19,202 nucleotides of DNA from Pigoraptor vietnamica (GCA_943704525.1 CALSCQ010001484.1:1-19202); one strand, 5' to 3'; shown: positions 8,099 through 16,400, numbered from the stretch's first letter. Notes: a model not told the origin generated them from the sequence alone. Made by a program: numbers and translations.

Positions 8099-8554
8099 AT
8101 GGCTCAGATGCACAACCCCACACTCGAGACCGAGATGGACAAGGCCTTGGGACTGCAAGGGAGCGCCGTGCAGGCGGACACCGACCAACAGCGGACCACC
8201 CCGACAGCCCGTGGCGAAGGGGTTGCCAGTGGACGGGTGCAGCGCGCTGCGCACGGGCGGCGTGCGCGCAGCTCTCGTCGGCCGCAGCGGGAGATCCGGC
8301 AGGCCGACCTCTCAACCGGGCAAATCACTCGCGAGCTTCCGTTCCAGCGCCTCGTGGAGGAGATACTAAACAACATGGGCAAGCCCGACATTCGCATTCA
8401 GCGCTCGGCCGTCAAGGCGCTCCAAGACGCATTCAAAGCATACATGAGTGGCCTCTTCGCGGATGCGAACGGCATCGCCACACACGACAACCGCGTCACC
8501 GTCGTGCCGCAGGATCTTAAGCAGGCCCGCCGGCTCCGTGGCGAGGATGTCTGA
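8099..8554 (+). CDS. Divergent histone H3; candidate centromeric H3 (CENP-A/CenH3)
   Basis: Intronless frame of 151 residues. The C-terminal half (about 64-150) is an H3 histone fold: ELPFQRLVEEI (alpha 1), AVKALQDAFKAYMSGLF (alpha 2), THDNRVTVVPQDL and ARRLRGE (alpha 3). Canonical H3 differs at many positions, for example DNRVTVVPQD against AKRVTIMPKD. The N-terminal tail (about 63 residues) has no resemblance to the ARTKQTARKS tail, so the Lys4, Lys9 and Lys27 contexts are absent. Loop 1 (NNMGKPDIRIQ) is one residue longer than in H3; a longer loop 1 and an unrelated tail are classic CenH3 traits. CenH3 replaces H3 in centromeric nucleosomes and specifies the kinetochore. It could instead be another divergent H3 variant. 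The start is supported by the TATA box upstream and GAAG before ATG. Confidence 0.8.
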   Translation: MAQMHNPTLETEMDKALGLQGSAVQADTDQQRTTPTARGEGVASGRVQRAAHGRRARSSRRPQREIRQADLSTGQITRELPFQRLVEEILNNMGKPDIRIQRSAVKALQDAFKAYMSGLFADANGIATHDNRVTVVPQDLKQARRLRGEDV

Positions 8555-8682
8555 GGCGACAACGGCAACCACATCAAAGCTCTTTTTTCGCAGCGCGTTT
8601 TACAAATCAGATGCATTTTTTTCATTTCAGCCGCGCCCAATTACACTGAATTGTATAACTACACCAAAACCTCAAGCAGTTT

Positions 8683-9265
8683 TCATATCACATGGAACGG
8701 CACACAATTATCGTGGTAATCATAGAGCGCACGCCTGCTAAGCGGAGAGTTGGGACTGGACTCAAAGCCGTGCATGCCGGGATTGACACGAGTACTGCAC
8801 CCGACGTACGGCGACGCCACGGACAACAGTTCGTCGACAAGTCGATGAACAATCGCGTAAAGGACTTTTTGATTGCGGGGATCGCGCAGAGACAAGAAAC
8901 CGCCGCCGCCGTCACCGGAGCCCTTGTTCACGAGGCCGTACGCGTCTGCGTCGCGGGTCAGGGCCGTGCCAGTGGGCGTTACGGCCCTGACCTAAACACG
9001 TTCACTCTGCCTCACACAGACACACGCCATGCACAATGTCGCAGGGTGCATCCGTGGACTTTAGTGAGGCCGCAGTTCGAGTGTTTTCTTCCTGCAAAGC
9101 GACCGGAGAGCCGGACAGTGTGAGCGACAGGGGTTCAGTACCCCTGGTGAGCGACAACAGCCGCTCAGACGAGCCGCAATCTCGGTGGTTGCCCACACAC
9201 CTATTTTTAGAACGCCCTCACAACCGGGCGATTTCGGTGGGATCAATCTGGCTGCTGAAACACAT
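8683..9265 (-). CDS. Tentative two-exon gene, unrecognised 115-residue protein
   Basis: Proposed from splice signals. Exon 1 is 9222-9265 (MCFSSQIDPTEIAR) with donor GTGAGG. Exon 2 is 8683-8986, acceptor GTCAG, in matching phase and ending at TGA. The second exon has about two-thirds GC at third positions and reads like protein (FLSLRDPRNQKVLYAIVHR, a helix-forming region, then a Ser/Pro-rich C-terminus ending HDNCVPFHVI). No family recognised. It would be convergent with the H3-like gene and divergent from the CIMIP1 homologue, filling an otherwise empty 900 bp. The acceptor lacks a good pyrimidine tract and branch site, so exon 1 could be wrong even if exon 2 is real. Confidence 0.38.
8956..8992. 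repeat. Perfect 12-bp inverted repeat across a putative 3' splice site
   Basis: GGTCAGGGCCGT at 8956-8967 and its exact complement ACGGCCCTGACC at 8981-8992, with a 13-nt loop. On the minus strand the AG acceptor proposed for the 115-residue gene (8987-8988) sits inside the first arm. Confidence 0.8.
9120..9155. repeat. Short hairpin between direct repeats
   Basis: GTGAGCGAC occurs at 9120-9128 and 9147-9155. Between them is a 6-bp hairpin, AGGGGT (9129-9134) / ACCCCT (9140-9145) with a 5-nt loop. It lies in the proposed intron of the minus-strand gene. Confidence 0.7.
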
Positions 9266-9479
9266 GTGCCAGGGGGTGTGGACGTGCTTCGTGTGCGCGC
9301 ATCTACCCCTCGCAAGCTCCACAAGGGAGCAAAGGAACACTCTCGGGCATTTATCGTCGCTTGCTCTTGGGGCGTGCGGACTCGGTTCGCTCTCGGTACG
9401 CGTTTTATTGCGCGTCCATACAGAACACGTTAGTCCTCCCAACCTCTGAGAGCGCTGTGTGTGCCAGCGCCAACGAACC
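9266..9479. promoter_or_regulatory. Probable divergent promoter upstream of the CIMIP1 homologue
   Basis: 214 bp separate the CIMIP1-like ATG from the proposed ATG of the minus-strand gene. No TATA box or repeated motif was recognised. If the minus-strand gene is not real, the CIMIP1 promoter would extend further toward 8990. Confidence 0.35.
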
Positions 9480-10092
9480 ATGCCGCACACGTCGGACAAG
9501 CACCCGTCGAAGTACAACAACTTCGTCCACAACGACGCCATTTGGTGCGTTTGACTTGCATGGTTCGGCAGACGAGAGTTTCGGCGTTTCAGTTTGTTGC
9601 TGGTGCGTGCTAATGTGAACGCATCCGCACGTTTCTCACAGCCATATCACTCCCTACTTCGTCGCAGGCGGCAGAACATCCACAACGAGACGCTCTGCGC
9701 GAAGCGTTGGGACCTTGACTTTGGCTTTCTCAAGGGTGGCGTGGATGGCCAGACGCACCAGGTGGGGCTTCGTGTTTTTGTTGTTGTTGATGTCGTGTTT
9801 TTCTCTCTTTGTGTTTTTTTTCTGAATGTCGTCTCTCCCCCTGCAGGACCGCATCGAGCGCGCCAATGCCGGCATTGAGCCGGAGCGCCTCAAGCTCCCG
9901 CCCATAGTGACGCGGAAGAGCGGGCACGTGGACAAGTCCGCCGCTGTCGTTCCGCACGCGCCGCGCACGACGGCGTCCGAGGTCGGATGGGTTTCTGGCA
10001 TCACAACGAACAATCTCGAGCGTTACGGCGCCTATGCCAAGGGACGCCGCAATGTTGAGCGCTTCCTCGGCTGGACGGGCCTCGCCATCTGA
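9480..10092 (+). CDS. CIMIP1: Ciliary microtubule inner protein 1 homologue (LLC1/C20orf85 family)
   Basis: Three exons, 9480-9544, 9668-9761 and 9847-10092, give 134 residues, close to the human C20orf85 length. Donors GTGCGT and GTGGGG and acceptors CGCAG and TGCAG join in phase. The first junction restores a tryptophan in NDAIWRQNIHNE, and exon 2 gives WDLDFGFLK. The pattern D-x-I-W-basic ... W-x3-aromatic-GFL, followed later by PRTTASEVGWVSG and an L-rich tail, matches the LLC1 family as I know it from the human protein. Family members bind the lumen of axonemal doublet microtubules in motile cilia. Presence implies that the organism builds a flagellum. The middle of the protein is less conserved. 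Start at 9480 (ACC ATG) is the only ATG in frame near the conserved region. Confidence 0.72.
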
Positions 10093-10388
10093 ACGGGCGA
10101 TGTTTTTATCGTTGCGTGCATGTCTTCGTCAATTTCTTTTATATTACGTTCGCTTCATAAGTCGTTTGCTTTCCCTCATCTCGGAGGAGTGGGAAATGTG
10201 ACGGCTGTGTCCTGGCGTGTCTGCGTGCGTGCGTGTCCTTGCTGGCGTGCGCGCTTTTCACTTGGGTTGGTGCCCGCGTCCTTTCACACATTTCCCGCGA
10301 TTGCTGCTTCCGATGCGATTGTATCGCCATCTGACGAAGCAGTGAAAAAAAACAATACGGAAAACCTGACTCATTTCCGATGCATTCA

Positions 10389-10390
<2 letters not shown>

Positions 10391-10456
<66 letters not shown>
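10391..10456 (+). repeat. (TG)33 microsatellite
   Basis: Perfect TG repeat of 66 bp about 300 bp downstream of the CIMIP1-like gene. It is not inside any exon or intron that I can place. Confidence 0.97.
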
Positions 10457-10460
<4 letters not shown>

Positions 10461-10688
10461 AGGGGTGCCCGCCGTTTGTGCGACACACGACACAACGCAC
10501 CATGCTTTAAAATTGTCGTGTGTGTGTGACAGCTGCAAACAACGAAACATCAAGTGTTTTTTTGGACATCGGATTTAAATTTGCGCAACAAGCACGCACG
10601 CGCGACTGCTAAAAAAAAGGCAGCCGGCGGTGGTGCACTGCCGGGGCATGCCCGTCGTGTACGGCTTCAGTCAGCTCTTCGGCGCCCG

Positions 10689-10713
10689 CGGCCGGCCGGA
10701 CTCGGGCCGGCCG
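10689..10713. repeat. GC-only 9-bp inverted repeat
   Basis: CGGCCGGCC (10689-10697) and GGCCGGCCG (10705-10713) are perfect complements with a 7-nt loop, a very stable potential hairpin in a locally GC-rich island. Confidence 0.75.
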
Positions 10714-11373
10714 AAAGAGTTTCAATGAGACACCTGCCTGCCCGAACGCGCCGAATCAGTGGCCATGGCCAGATGACGTTTGACATTCCGCGTCACATTC
10801 AGTTGGTGGCGGGCTTCTTACTGACGACAGCGTCGAGCGACGCCACTTCGGCGTCTCTTGTGTTACCGTTTCGTCGTCACTGCCGCAAATCACGACCGCG
10901 CCTTCGGGAAGAGGTCCCTTCCAGCACATTTCTTCAACCATCACACTCAACACACGTCCGGGCACACAGGGCAAGCGACCGCCGCGTATCCATCCTTGGG
11001 CGCAGGACCCTCGTCGGCCATGAACGCAGCCATTGAGCTCGCCATTCACTTTCCCAGCACTTTCAACACAAAAAAGTTTGTGGAAAGCAGCTTGCACGCG
11101 CGCAATAGTTTCCGCAACTGGCCTCTGGAAGGGCGAGGCAGAGAAACAATTTCCCGTCCAAGTCCTTCAAAACAAGGACGTACGAAACACCACCGACACT
11201 ATCGGCAAAGGGCCGATCCGCACAGCCGTGACCGACACTGAGCGCTGAGGCGTGCCGGAGAAAGGAGAGATGACCTTCCTTCGTTGCATGACACTCTCAT
11301 GACTAACAAACGCTACGGTCCTCTTTTTGCGTAGTTTACTGGTGCCCTGTTCGCGGCGCTGATGGCGTATGTG

Positions 11374-11381
11374 TGACGTCA
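11374..11381. promoter_or_regulatory. TGACGTCA palindrome upstream of MSL1
   Basis: Exact CRE/ATF-type octamer about 400 bp before the MSL1 ATG. The same octamer is found at 16157-16164 in the promoter region of the SAM-domain gene. Binding is inferred from the well-known bZIP consensus only. Confidence 0.4.
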
Positions 11382-11456
11382 GTCCGCATCCGTCCGCTCA
11401 CGTGTCCAATACAACCGTCGCTGGTGCCATTCGACTTGCTCCGAGCGCGCTGCGTG

Positions 11457-11482
11457 CACACACACACACACACACACACACA
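11457..11482 (+). repeat. (CA)13 microsatellite
   Basis: Perfect CA repeat upstream of MSL1. It would lie inside a possible 5'UTR intron (11367-11587). Confidence 0.95.
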
Positions 11483-11781
11483 CCGCAGCACAGTGCGCAG
11501 TGCGACACTGCATTTGAACGCAGAACGCACTTTGCATCTTTCTCCTTAAGCACTCGTCAACCGCTGACAATTTTCTTGCGGGTGCAGCCACCCGGCGTGC
11601 CCACCCGCACGCATCCCCTGCGCGTTTGTGTACTCTTCATTAGTTTTGGCTTTCATTCGCATTTGTGGGTGATCGGCTGGGCCGCTGCGCGCAATGGGCA
11701 TCCGCCGCATCACTCCGCCGCTGTTGTGAGTGCTTCTCGAACTGGCAGTGTGGTCGCGCGCGTGTGGCAGCGAGCGCAGCC

Positions 11782-13842
11782 ATGCGACCGGAGACGCGCT
11801 CACGTGCTGTCGAGGCACCCCTCGTTGACGCGGGCGTCGGAATTGGTACCGTTGCTGAAGCGCGCAAGAAGAGTGAGGTGACAGGCGAGGGAACCCCACT
11901 TCAGCCCCTCCGCGCCAGTCGCCGTCTGTCGCGGTCCCAATCCGCAAGCGCTCCGGAGTCGCAGCCGCAGCTTGCGCATGCTGCGCAGGCGGACTCGGGC
12001 ACTGGGGACAACGTGGCACATGCCGGAACGAGGTCGCGATCGCAGAGTGTTGATGCGGCCCACCAGCGGGTCGTCGATAAGCCGGCGGACAAGGACAACA
12101 AGAGTGCCGCCCACGCGCCACCGACTGCGCCTTCGAGTGTGCCGGAGGAGGAGGAGAGCATCGCAGTGCGCTTGCGTCGTCGACGAGAGGAGGAGTTTGG
12201 CGATCGCGATGCGTCTGGGCCGACGTCGCAGGGCTCACAAGGGTCCTTGCCGCCACCGAAGCGGAGGAAGATTGCCGGCGGGCCAGAGTTGGACAGGGTT
12301 GATCCGGCCATCTCGGGGGAGATGGACACCCTCGCGTCGTCTTTGCGCATTGTCGAGGACGAGGGCGCGGACGGGGCTTCTGCAGACGGCGAACGGGCGG
12401 AGGGCGTCGCGGATGCCGAGTCTGTGAGGAAGCTGCGCGCGCTCGCGCGCCTTCAGCTGCGGGTCATCAAGTGGCAGCAGGGGCGACTCGAGGCGCGCGC
12501 GGCGGAGACGAAGGAAGCGGAGGGCCTCGTTCACGCGCTGGAGGGCAAGGTGGCGCGGTTGGAGCGAAGTGTCGCCGCGCTCAAGCTGAAGAAGGCGGCG
12601 GCGGACGAGAAGATAGCGCGCCTGCAGATGGGCATGTCGCAAAAGAAGCTTGCCCACGGCGCGCAGAACAAGGGAAGTGCGGCGTCGGACGACGGCGCGC
12701 GCGCGGGAAAGAGAGTGGCCGAGCTGCGTTCCGAGTCCAAGGGGGAGGATAAGTCGGAGTTATCCCGGCGGAGCGACGCGTCCGAGCTGCGGGACGTGTC
12801 GATGGGAGGCGAAGACGATGAGGACGACATGGAGAAGGAAGTGGCGCGCATTGCGGCGCTGAAGGAGTTCTCGCTGCCGGACGACTCGTGGATGGAGACG
12901 TACGTGGCGTACGACCCTGCGCCTCTTGTGCGGCCCACCGTGTCGATGGACGATGTGCCAAGTGAGTCGCCCTTTGTTCGCGCTCTGTCATGATTTGCTG
13001 AAGGACGCCACGTTCTCACGTCTTCATGCGCGCTTGTGTACGCGTGTCACTGCAGCGCCGTCGTGGCGGGTGTTGCCGGATTATCTTGTGCCGCCGGTGA
13101 AGCGCGCGCGGGGGGCGCGTGGTGCCTCGGAGAGAGAAAAGCGGGAAAAGGACAAGGACGCCGCGGAAGCGGACAGTGGGGAGGTGGGTGAGCGCGGCAT
13201 TAGAAATGCCACAGTTGCGCGCGAACTCCGCCAGAAGGAGTGGTGGAGATGGGAGGGATACCAAGTACATGGTTTTCTTTCTCATACGTGTTCGAGTTTT
13301 TTTCAAGCCCTTGTCCTTGCGTTGCTCTGACGTTGAGACCTCAGGAGACGTCCGACGAGGCCGTCGAGCGCCGCCACAAGAAACTGGAGCTTGAGGAGCG
13401 GCGATGCAAGCGGTGGGACTTGCAACAGCAGCGCGAGCGGCGCATGAAGGAGGCGGCGCTGCGCTTTTCGAACAGGAAGCGCGGAAAGACGCCGGACACC
13501 CAGACGTCGGATGCGTCGCATCCGTTTGTCTTCGCACACAACCCGCAGGACGTGCTTGTGATTCGCATCGCCGACACGCTTCCCGTCTCCGCGTTTGGAT
13601 GCCCTCTTCCACACGTCGAGTCGAAGGTTTTTGCCCTCCCGACCAAGGGCCCTAACAGCTGCCGCCGGGACATGGAGCTGCGGTCACGTGACGACGCCGT
13701 GGAGCACGCGGACGAGCGCTCGCAGTCGCAGTCGCAGTCGCAGGGCGGGGGCGCATCGCAGTCGCGCGAAGAGCGGATGCGGTTGCGCCAGCAGCGAGCA
13801 GAGCAGAAGGAGCAAAAAGAGCTGAAGGACGCGCGCACGTAG
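11782..13842 (+). CDS. MSL1: MSL1-like protein with coiled coil and PEHE domain
   Basis: Three exons, 11782-12961, 13056-13183 and 13345-13842, encode 601 residues. Donors GTGAGT and GTGGGT and acceptors TGCAG and CTCAG join in phase. Residues about 1-210 are low complexity and Ser/Ala-rich with a nuclear-localisation-type PPPKRRK (about 157). Residues about 213-290 are a coiled coil whose start (RKLRALARLQLRVIKWQQGRL) resembles the MSL1 helix that binds MSL2. Exons 2 and 3 carry the PEHE domain: TPSWRVLPDY (about 395), SDEAVERRHKKLELEERR, KRWDLQQQRERRM and LPVSAFGCPLP (about 520) and VFALP. In animals PEHE binds the acetyltransferase MOF (KAT8) and MSL3, making MSL1 the scaffold of the H4K16 acetylation complex. 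KANSL1 shares the domain, but the coiled coil favours MSL1. The C-terminus has an SQ repeat. The start is the first ATG after an in-frame stop at 11641. Confidence 0.85.
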
Positions 13843-13940
13843 GAAATCGAACGTGCGAGTTTCTGAGCCAATACGGAATACACACAACCAATCCTCTCTC
13901 TCTGATCGCTTGGCAAGTGTGGACAGTCTTCTGATAAACG

Positions 13941-13965
13941 CTTTATCCGGCTTGCTTGGATAAAG
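13941..13965 (+). terminator. Hairpin in the MSL1 3' flank
   Basis: CTTTATCC (13941-13948) and GGATAAAG (13958-13965) are perfect 8-bp complements with a 9-nt loop, about 100 nt past the stop codon. It is not the replication-dependent histone stem-loop. A role in 3'-end formation or mRNA stability is only suggested by position. Confidence 0.35.
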
Positions 13966-13978
13966 GCGGTCAAGGGGT

Positions 13979-13981
<3 letters not shown>

Positions 13982-14041
<60 letters not shown>
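13982..14041 (+). repeat. (AG)30 microsatellite
   Basis: Perfect purine-only AG repeat, 60 bp, just after the MSL1 3' hairpin. Such a homopurine/homopyrimidine tract could form triplex (H-DNA). Confidence 0.97.
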
Positions 14042-14044
<3 letters not shown>

Positions 14045-14472
14045 ACAGCAATGTGACGCGAGATAGTGCAGGAATGAAAACGAGGGCAAAAAGGACGCGG
14101 AGACAAGGAGAAACAACGCCACGCGGGCAACAACGCGTGAGCAAAAAGAGCGTGAAGTGCGCAACGCCGACATTAACCATAGGCGACGCTATGACGAGAG
14201 CTTGTGTAGGACCACAGAAGACGAGAAACGACGGTCAACGAAACGGCAGACGCAGCGACGCACGCGCAAAGTGACAAACAGAGTCCGTTTGGCAAGAGGG
14301 AAGGCGGCCCGATGCGGCTCAATAAATACGGCCAGGCGTCGAAGGCCAATTTTGGAAAAAGAGTGCACCGCGGAAAGCGACTTTCGGAGTGAATAACGGG
14401 ATCGAACGCGGAAAAGTGCTCACACCCGTCCGTCCGACCGAGCTGCACAACCCCTCCTGCGGGAACACATCG

Positions 14473-15537
14473 TCACCGCCGGGGCGTCGCCGAGCGCTGC
14501 ACCGCGGGTTCACCGTCGCCGACTAGAGAGGCGAGCAGCCGCTTCAGTTGGCCCGCGGGCGACGCAATGTCGAAAATATGGAGCTGACTCCAGTGCACAA
14601 TATCGCGCAGCAGCGGGTCCTCAATCGCCTCCCTCGGCGTGCGGCTCTCCGCGAGTTGCACAATATCGTCCGCCAGCCGCCCGCTGCCCCGTATCACAAT
14701 CAGCGGCCACCCCGACACCACCGCCGCGTGCGCCTCCGCCTTGCTCACGAGGCCGCCGTTGCTCAGCAGCGTCACAACGCGCGGCCCGCGCAACCTCCTC
14801 TTCTTCGTTGCCTGCTCGCCCTCGTCGCTGGCCCCCTCCGCGTCCCCGTTCTGCGACGGCCCGTCGGCGACAGTCTGCACTGCCAGCGCGTTCGCGATCC
14901 GAAAGAGCGTGCCCGTCTCCCCGCCCCACTCGTCGACGTCCACGAGGACAAAGTGCGTGTGGTTGGGCTCGAGCGGCACGGCGTCGCTGCTCCGAGGGTG
15001 GTCCTGCCCCTCGTACTGCACCTTGTTCTTGGGAAGAATGCCAAGCAACACGACGCGACCGTTGGCCGTCGACGGCCGCGACGACGACGATTGCAAGCGC
15101 GGCTGCACTTTCGACACGCCCTCCCCCATCATTTCCATGACGCCGCTCTTCGTGCCGCCCGTGATGACCGATGCGCCGCACTCGATGACAAACTGCGCAA
15201 TGTCCCCAGAGTACAGTCCCTGCAGCGCATCGCGCTTCTCCGGGCTCAAGTTACTCGCGCCACCGATGCTCAGCAAGAGTGCCCGTGGCCGCGGAAACGA
15301 CAGCGCCGCAATCGCATCCGATGCATCGACGTTCGGCGACACAGCAATCGCCCACGCCGGGGGCGCCCCTCCCACGAGGGCTAGCGAGAATTTCGAGCAC
15401 ATGACACCGTTGCCGTTCAACGACGGCGCCGGCGCCGGCTCGGGCTCCGGGTCAACGGGCAGAGAGGCTTCTTTGCGCTTGCCCTTGCCGCGCACGCCAA
15501 CAGGCGTACGGCGACGCGTCGCTGCGTAACCAAACAT
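14473..15537 (-). CDS. Stand-alone LSDAT (SLOG-superfamily) protein, prokaryote type
   Basis: Single open frame of 354 residues. From about residue 86 it matches the LSDAT branch of the SLOG/Rossmann superfamily, the domain also found at the N-terminus of TRPM channels. Seen are ALLLSIGGASNL (84-96), CGASVITGGTKSGVMEMMG (120-138), PLEPNHTHFVLVD (188-200), WGGETGTLFRIANAL (204-218) and LSNGGLVSKAEAH ... GSGRLADDI (258-292). The PNHTHF motif is what I associate with bacterial stand-alone LSDAT proteins. The family is predicted to bind a nucleotide-derived ligand. Residues about 224-252 are a charged insertion with KKRRLR, a possible nuclear signal within the domain. No channel or membrane segment follows. 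The ATG at 15537 is doubtful: just after it, TTACGCAG with an upstream TCTAAC looks like a 3' splice site (15522-15523), so the true N-terminus may lie in an upstream exon. Met46 is another option. Confidence 0.8.
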   Translation of the reverse strand: MFGYAATRRRTPVGVRGKGKRKEASLPVDPEPEPAPAPSLNGNGVMCSKFSLALVGGAPPAWAIAVSPNVDASDAIAALSFPRPRALLLSIGGASNLSPEKRDALQGLYSGDIAQFVIECGASVITGGTKSGVMEMMGEGVSKVQPRLQSSSSRPSTANGRVVLLGILPKNKVQYEGQDHPRSSDAVPLEPNHTHFVLVDVDEWGGETGTLFRIANALAVQTVADGPSQNGDAEGASDEGEQATKKRRLRGPRVVTLLSNGGLVSKAEAHAAVVSGWPLIVIRGSGRLADDIVQLAESRTPREAIEDPLLRDIVHWSQLHIFDIASPAGQLKRLLASLVGDGEPAVQRSATPRR

Positions 15538-16079
15538 ACCCAGAGAGAGAAGTTAGAAGAGACAAAATCCACTGCGATATTAAATTCACGGACGGGAGAA
15601 AAACTTTCAAGTCGCTGGACGACATGCAAGCACGCACCCGACCGCCGGGGCCCCTTGCTAGCCGTCCGCAGCAGCCCCTCCTCGGGGCAATCACTCGCTT
15701 GCGACCACAGCCAATTTGGGTTCAGCAGAGACTACGATGCACCGAGACAACAACACACTGGCTCGTGCACGTGGTGCATGAGGGAAGCAGGCGAAAATGA
15801 CGCGATGCACCGGTCTCCAAAGGCGGACCGAAAACAACCAACACAAACGCGAAGATGCCACGCGATTTGGGACCCGGAAAAAGACACATAAGGCAACTTC
15901 GAACAACACCCGCGCACAGCCGGGAGTCTGGCACACAAATAGGGTGACGAGTTGGGGCGAATAACGCGGGAAGAGAGCGGCGAATGGAGGCACACGGGCA
16001 CTGTGGGCACAATTCAGAGCCAGAGTGAAGGACGCCGCCCAAATTTGAAAAGGGAGACGCAAAATCTCTGGACGGTGAT

Positions 16080-16094
16080 CCGGAATAATTCCGG
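16080..16094. promoter_or_regulatory. Palindrome CCGGAATAATTCCGG
   Basis: Perfect 7-bp arms around one central base. The symmetry extends to 10-bp arms (16077-16097) with one mismatch. It lies between the two divergent genes and shares the ATCCGG core with the RPL31 promoter repeats. Confidence 0.5.
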
Positions 16095-16156
16095 GTCAGT
16101 CGTCAGGGAAATACACGCCACAATGACGGAAGACTTGAGATGACGATTACGACCTC

Positions 16157-16164
16157 TGACGTCA
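16157..16164. promoter_or_regulatory. TGACGTCA palindrome (CRE/ATF-type)
   Basis: Exact octamer in the divergent promoter, about 310 bp before the SAM-gene ATG and about 60 bp from the CCGGAAT palindrome. Confidence 0.4.
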
Positions 16165-16400
16165 TGTTAACTGGACGCTTTCTTGCCATACATGGTAGTA
16201 TTCACACAATAAAAACCCTGCCTCAGTAAACAGTGGGAGACACTAAACTACGGCATGCGCCCACGCAGCCCTCTTTTTGTTCCGTGCTTTCATATTGTCC
16301 GTATGTTCGGCGTCTTGCCGGTGCAGTACGAGACTGCTTGCGCGTGTTAATAAGTCCTTCTCTGTGCGTGACGTCCGTGCGCTTGTTGTGCTATCAGGAA

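Larger units (their letters stand above)
10093..11781. other. Long stretch without a confident gene
   Basis: About 1.7 kb holding the CIMIP1 3' flank, a TG repeat (10391-10456), a GC-rich hairpin (10689-10713), a CA repeat (11457-11482) and the MSL1 leader. Some pieces look coding or spliced but I could not assemble a gene. One is a GC-rich open segment near 10610-10727 containing MPVVYGFSQLFGARG. Another is an open segment at 11033-11248 with GLWKGEAEKQFPVQV. Strong acceptor-like sites lie at 11331-11334 (after GACTAAC and a T-rich tract) and 11581-11587 (after GCTGAC). A GTATGT donor-like site at 11367 would pair with the second acceptor, so the MSL1 5'UTR may be spliced across 11367-11587. 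Confidence 0.4.
13843..14472. other. Intergenic region between convergent genes
   Basis: Holds the 3' flanks of MSL1 (+) and the LSDAT gene (-). It contains a hairpin (13941-13965) and a long AG repeat (13982-14041). The remaining 430 bp (14042-14472) show no gene, RNA or repeat that I can support. Confidence 0.6.

Noticed and set aside
8555-8682. Histone 3' stem-loop after the H3-like gene
   Set aside because: No match to the conserved replication-dependent stem-loop was found; only a weak CAATT/AATTG pair at 8638-8653.
13341-14180. 279-codon minus-strand frame over the MSL1 end and the AG repeat
   Set aside because: Contains a long Leu-Ser run from the microsatellite and is antisense to the PEHE domain.
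14639-15529. 296-codon plus-strand frame opposite the LSDAT gene
   Set aside because: Ser/Pro/Ala-rich without domain similarity; the minus strand carries the clear LSDAT motifs.
15691-16062. 123-codon minus-strand frame upstream of the LSDAT gene
   Set aside because: Hydrophobic/Arg-rich translation without motif, no matching splice signals, and it lies in the divergent promoter.
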